A model generated the notes under the pieces. That model was not told where the DNA came from and did not search any database. It saw nothing but the letters and a program-made list of their open reading frames with translations. This document shows positions 61,838-64,000 of a stretch of 64,000 bases of DNA, in pieces (position 1 is the first letter of the stretch; the number at the start of each line of letters is the position of its first letter). This DNA is from Streptomyces sulphureus DSM 40104 (lineage in GTDB: Bacteria > Actinomycetota > Actinomycetes > Streptomycetales > Streptomycetaceae), in the NCBI RefSeq assembly GCF_000381025.1, contig NZ_KB905820.1, positions 182,844 to 246,843 on the forward strand, read 5' to 3'. The translations under genes were made by a program, and so were the position numbers.

Positions 61838-63046
61838 TCAGCTCGTCGCCAGCGCCCAGGCGCCCACGGCGAGGCAGACGAGCGCGGCGAGGAGCACCGG
61901 GATCGCGACCTTCGGGGGCGGTCCCGGGCGTCGTTCGCCGGCGGTGGCGACGGGCGGCCCTGCGGTCGGGAACGCGGCCTGTACGTAGGGCTGTTGCGGC
62001 AGTACAGGGGCGCCGACCGGCGCGGCGTGGGAAGGCGGTGTGGGCGGGTGCGGTGGCGGTGAGGGTGTCGACTGGCCCTGAGGTGCGGCGAGTTGCTGCT
62101 CGGCCTGGCTGTTCGGCGGGGCGAGGCGGAAGCTGCCCGTCTGCGACGGGTCCTGCACGTCGGCGGGGCGGGGGCCCTGTGCGTCGAAACCCTCGGGAAG
62201 CTGGGGGAGTTGGTCGAAGACCTCGATCTCCTCCTGGTCCGGCGCGGTCTCCGGCGGAAGGAGTTCGGGGACGCCGGCGAGTGCCTTGCGGACGCCGGTG
62301 GCGGAGCGGAAGCGGCTGCGCGGGTCCGGGTGGAGCAGGTGGCCGAGGACCTGCCAGAGCGGCTCGGGAACGCCCTGCGGTGCGGGTGGGACGCCGTGCG
62401 TGTACTGCTCCGTCAGCGCCTGCGCGTCGGGCTTGGCGCCGGTGAGGAGGTAGAGGCCGACGAGGCCGACGGCGTAGAGGTCGGCGGTGAAGTCGGGCTC
62501 TGCGCCGAGGAGTTGCTCGGGCGCGAAGTAGCCGGGGGTGCCGAGCACGAACTGCGTCTCGGTGAGGCGGGGCTCGCCCTTGCGCATCGCGATGCCGAAG
62601 TCGGAGAGGCGCAGGTGCGGGCGGCCCTTCCCGGTCGGCTCCAGCAGGATGTTCGCCGGCTTGATGTCGCGGTGCACGACGTCCTCGGCGTGGACGGCGT
62701 CGAGTCCGGCGAGGAGCTGGTCGAGGAGGGTGCAGACGTACCGTGGCGGCAACGGACCGTAGTCGGCGAGGAGATGGGCGAGTGAGCCGCCGCCGACCAG
62801 GTCCATCGTGAAGAGGACCTGGTCGTCGTCGGCGGCCCAGCTCGTCGGCGCGAGCACGTGCGGGTGGTCGATGCGGAGGGCCTGCTCGCGGACGAACCGC
62901 AGCAGCGTGCCCGCGTCGCTCTGCATCAGCACCTTGGCTGCGACGTACCGGCGGCGCCTGTGGTCCCACGTCCGCCACACGGCGCCGGCTCCGCCCCGGC
63001 CGATCGGATCCACCAGCTCGTACCGTCCGGCGAAGATCTCACCCAT
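61838..63046 (-). CDS. receptor-type serine/threonine protein kinase
   Basis: 402 residues with an intact kinase domain (about 5-265): IGRGGAGAVW glycine loop, Lys38 (VAAKVL), HRD at 125-127 (VVHRDIKPANILL), DFG at 149-151, and APE near 174 (GYFAPEQ). A Pro/Gln-rich linker (about 285-375) leads to a membrane helix (VAIPVLLAALVCLAVGAWAL) and then only two residues, so unlike PknB there is no extracellular sensor. It may take its input from another membrane protein, and the VWA pair is the obvious neighbour. It lies downstream of the HTH gene on the same strand. Confidence 0.93.
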   Translation of the reverse strand: MGEIFAGRYELVDPIGRGGAGAVWRTWDHRRRRYVAAKVLMQSDAGTLLRFVREQALRIDHPHVLAPTSWAADDDQVLFTMDLVGGGSLAHLLADYGPLPPRYVCTLLDQLLAGLDAVHAEDVVHRDIKPANILLEPTGKGRPHLRLSDFGIAMRKGEPRLTETQFVLGTPGYFAPEQLLGAEPDFTADLYAVGLVGLYLLTGAKPDAQALTEQYTHGVPPAPQGVPEPLWQVLGHLLHPDPRSRFRSATGVRKALAGVPELLPPETAPDQEEIEVFDQLPQLPEGFDAQGPRPADVQDPSQTGSFRLAPPNSQAEQQLAAPQGQSTPSPPPHPPTPPSHAAPVGAPVLPQQPYVQAAFPTAGPPVATAGERRPGPPPKVAIPVLLAALVCLAVGAWALATS

Positions 63047-63160
63047 CGTTCTGCTGCCCGCTCCCCTGTCTCGATGCTGCGGTGGCCCTCCGGCTGCCGG
63101 GCTCGCCGGGCGCCCTGCGGCGCTCCGGGTTCGTACGGTGCCGAAGGGGGCGCCGGCGGC

Positions 63161-63712
63161 TCAGCTCTGGTGGGACTCGTAGTGCTTGACGGCGTCGGCG
63201 GTGCGGCCCGCGCCGTAGACCCGGAGGAACTCTGCCAGCTCGGGGTGCGTGGGCGCGAGTGCTGCGGAGGCGTCGAGGATGTCGGCGGCGTCGGAGACGG
63301 AGCGCAGCAGCGCCTGGATCTCGCGGACGACGCGCTTCACAGGGGTCTGCGAGGCGCCCGAAGAGGCCGTCTGCGCCGTGTGGTTGAGGACGCTGCCGCC
63401 CGCGGTGCGGCGGATCTCGTCCATCCGCCGTGTGGCGTCCGCCGCGGAGACCTCGCCCTGCGAGACCTCGGCCGCGAGGCCCTGGAGGGCCTGCACCCGC
63501 TGGACGACCGCCGGGTTTCCGATCTTTGCTCGCTGCCCGCTCATCAGCTGCGAAAGCATCGGTGCGGAGAGTCCGAGGACGGTGGCGAGACGTGCCTGGT
63601 TGAGCCCGAGGTCGTCGATGAGCCTGCGGAAGAGAGTCCCCAACGGCTCCCCGTACCACTGGCTTTGAAGCTCCCGCGCCTTTGCGGTGGCTTCCTGCTG
63701 CGCTGCGTCCAT
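63161..63712 (-). CDS. helix-turn-helix DNA-binding protein
   Basis: 183 residues from ATG 63712 (GGGGAG before it). The XRE-type motif is at about 22-65: LFRRLIDDLGLNQARLATVL then GLSAPMLSQLMSGQRAKIGN. The rest is helical with no recognised ligand domain (about 70-180, VKRVVREIQALLRSVSDAAD). It lies 114 bases upstream of the kinase gene on the same strand, so it may regulate or be regulated by that kinase. Conserved in streptomycetes in this position; target sites unknown. Confidence 0.87.
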   Translation of the reverse strand: MDAAQQEATAKARELQSQWYGEPLGTLFRRLIDDLGLNQARLATVLGLSAPMLSQLMSGQRAKIGNPAVVQRVQALQGLAAEVSQGEVSAADATRRMDEIRRTAGGSVLNHTAQTASSGASQTPVKRVVREIQALLRSVSDAADILDASAALAPTHPELAEFLRVYGAGRTADAVKHYESHQS

Positions 63713-63841
63713 CACGGCTCCCCTGGACTCCCCTACGTCACTTCGCTGACGCGAACTTGCGTGGCATCCTACGGAGCACGAAAGGGCCGCGGCGATACCC
63801 GGTCGGAATTCGTTCCCGGGACCGGGTAAGGTTGCCGTCAC

Positions 63842-63914
63842 GGGGCCTTAGCTCAGTTGGTAGAGCGCTGTCTTTGCATGGCAGATGTCAGGGGTTCGAC
63901 TCCCCTAGGCTCCA
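63842..63914 (+). tRNA. tRNA-Ala (TGC)
   Basis: Acceptor GGGGCCT pairs with AGGCTCC (one G-T pair); D-arm TAGCTCAGTTGGTAGAGC; anticodon loop TTTGCAT with TGC at 63875-63877; T-arm AGGGGTTCGACTCCCCT. No CCA is encoded (the discriminator A is followed by CAG), so the CCA-adding enzyme must supply it. Confidence 0.97.
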
Positions 63915-63944
63915 CAGACCTCCTAGGCGCAGGTCAGAAGCGGA

Positions 63945-63982
63945 GAAGCGGCACCCCGAAGCGATCTTCGGGGTGCCGCTTC
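63945..63982. terminator. hairpin terminator after tRNA-Ala
   Basis: A perfect 17-base stem, GAAGCGGCACCCCGAAG, with a CGAT loop. Confidence 0.88.
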
Positions 63983-64000
63983 CGTGATCAGAGTCCACAT

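Overview
This 64 kb window is the replication-origin neighbourhood of a high-G+C actinobacterium, almost certainly a Streptomyces or close relative. The evidence is the gene order rpmH / dnaA / oriC / dnaN / gnd / recF / DUF721 / gyrB / gyrA with parA-parB, sigM-rsmA-trxB-trxA, murJ and the rpsF-ssb-rpsR-rplI block, the long Pro/Tyr-rich linker in DnaA, an origin of many weak DnaA boxes, exact copies of the actinobacterial parS site, and frequent GTG starts.

Layout. 1-7.2 kb is a loose accessory stretch: an AraC-type regulator cut by the window edge, an alpha/beta hydrolase, a DIP1984-family protein, a DJ-1/PfpI-type protein divergent from an MmyB-type regulator, a decayed metallo-beta-lactamase-fold gene, a methyltransferase and a GNAT enzyme. 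7.3-10 kb is dnaB, interrupted in its P-loop by a 418-residue class 3 intein, and upstream of it lies a group of DnaA-box-like sites. 10.5-18.7 kb holds a MATE exporter, the ribosomal/SSB operon, a FemX-like peptidoglycan branching enzyme with an alanine-racemase-fold partner, and inositol-1-phosphate synthase with its PadR regulator and palindromic operator. 19.3-33.7 kb is mainly cell-envelope genes (class A PBP, GT87 enzyme, MFS, DUF6049, MurJ, membrane pseudokinase) plus the CCA-adding enzyme. 33.7-37 kb is sigM-rsmA and the SigR-type promoter with trxBA. 37-43.6 kb, on the minus strand, holds a GNAT, parAB and rsmG-jag-yidC-yidD-rnpA-rpmH. dnaA, oriC (about 46.1-46.7 kb), dnaN, gnd, recF, a DciA-like gene and gyrBA follow to 56 kb. 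The right end has tRNA-Ile, a DHFR-like protein, a 44-residue DLW-39 protein, a VWA protein with a paralogous membrane partner, a receptor-type Ser/Thr kinase, an HTH protein and tRNA-Ala.

The genes work together in initiation (DnaA, oriC, DnaB, DciA-like, SSB, DnaN), supercoiling (GyrAB), origin segregation (ParAB with six exact parS sites, all left of oriC), envelope assembly (FemX, PBP, MurJ, YidC) and thiol balance (TrxBA, Ino1 feeding mycothiol).

The points most worth a second look are the class 3 DnaB intein with a cysteine-rich insertion in its endonuclease region, parS sites placed at the centre of terminator-like palindromes and inside rsmA, the DnaA-box group beside dnaB, the PadR operator lying on the likely start site of padR-ino1, and the uncharacterised VWA / paralogue / kinase / HTH locus. 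Coordinates were read by eye. Family calls come from motif recognition, not database searches.
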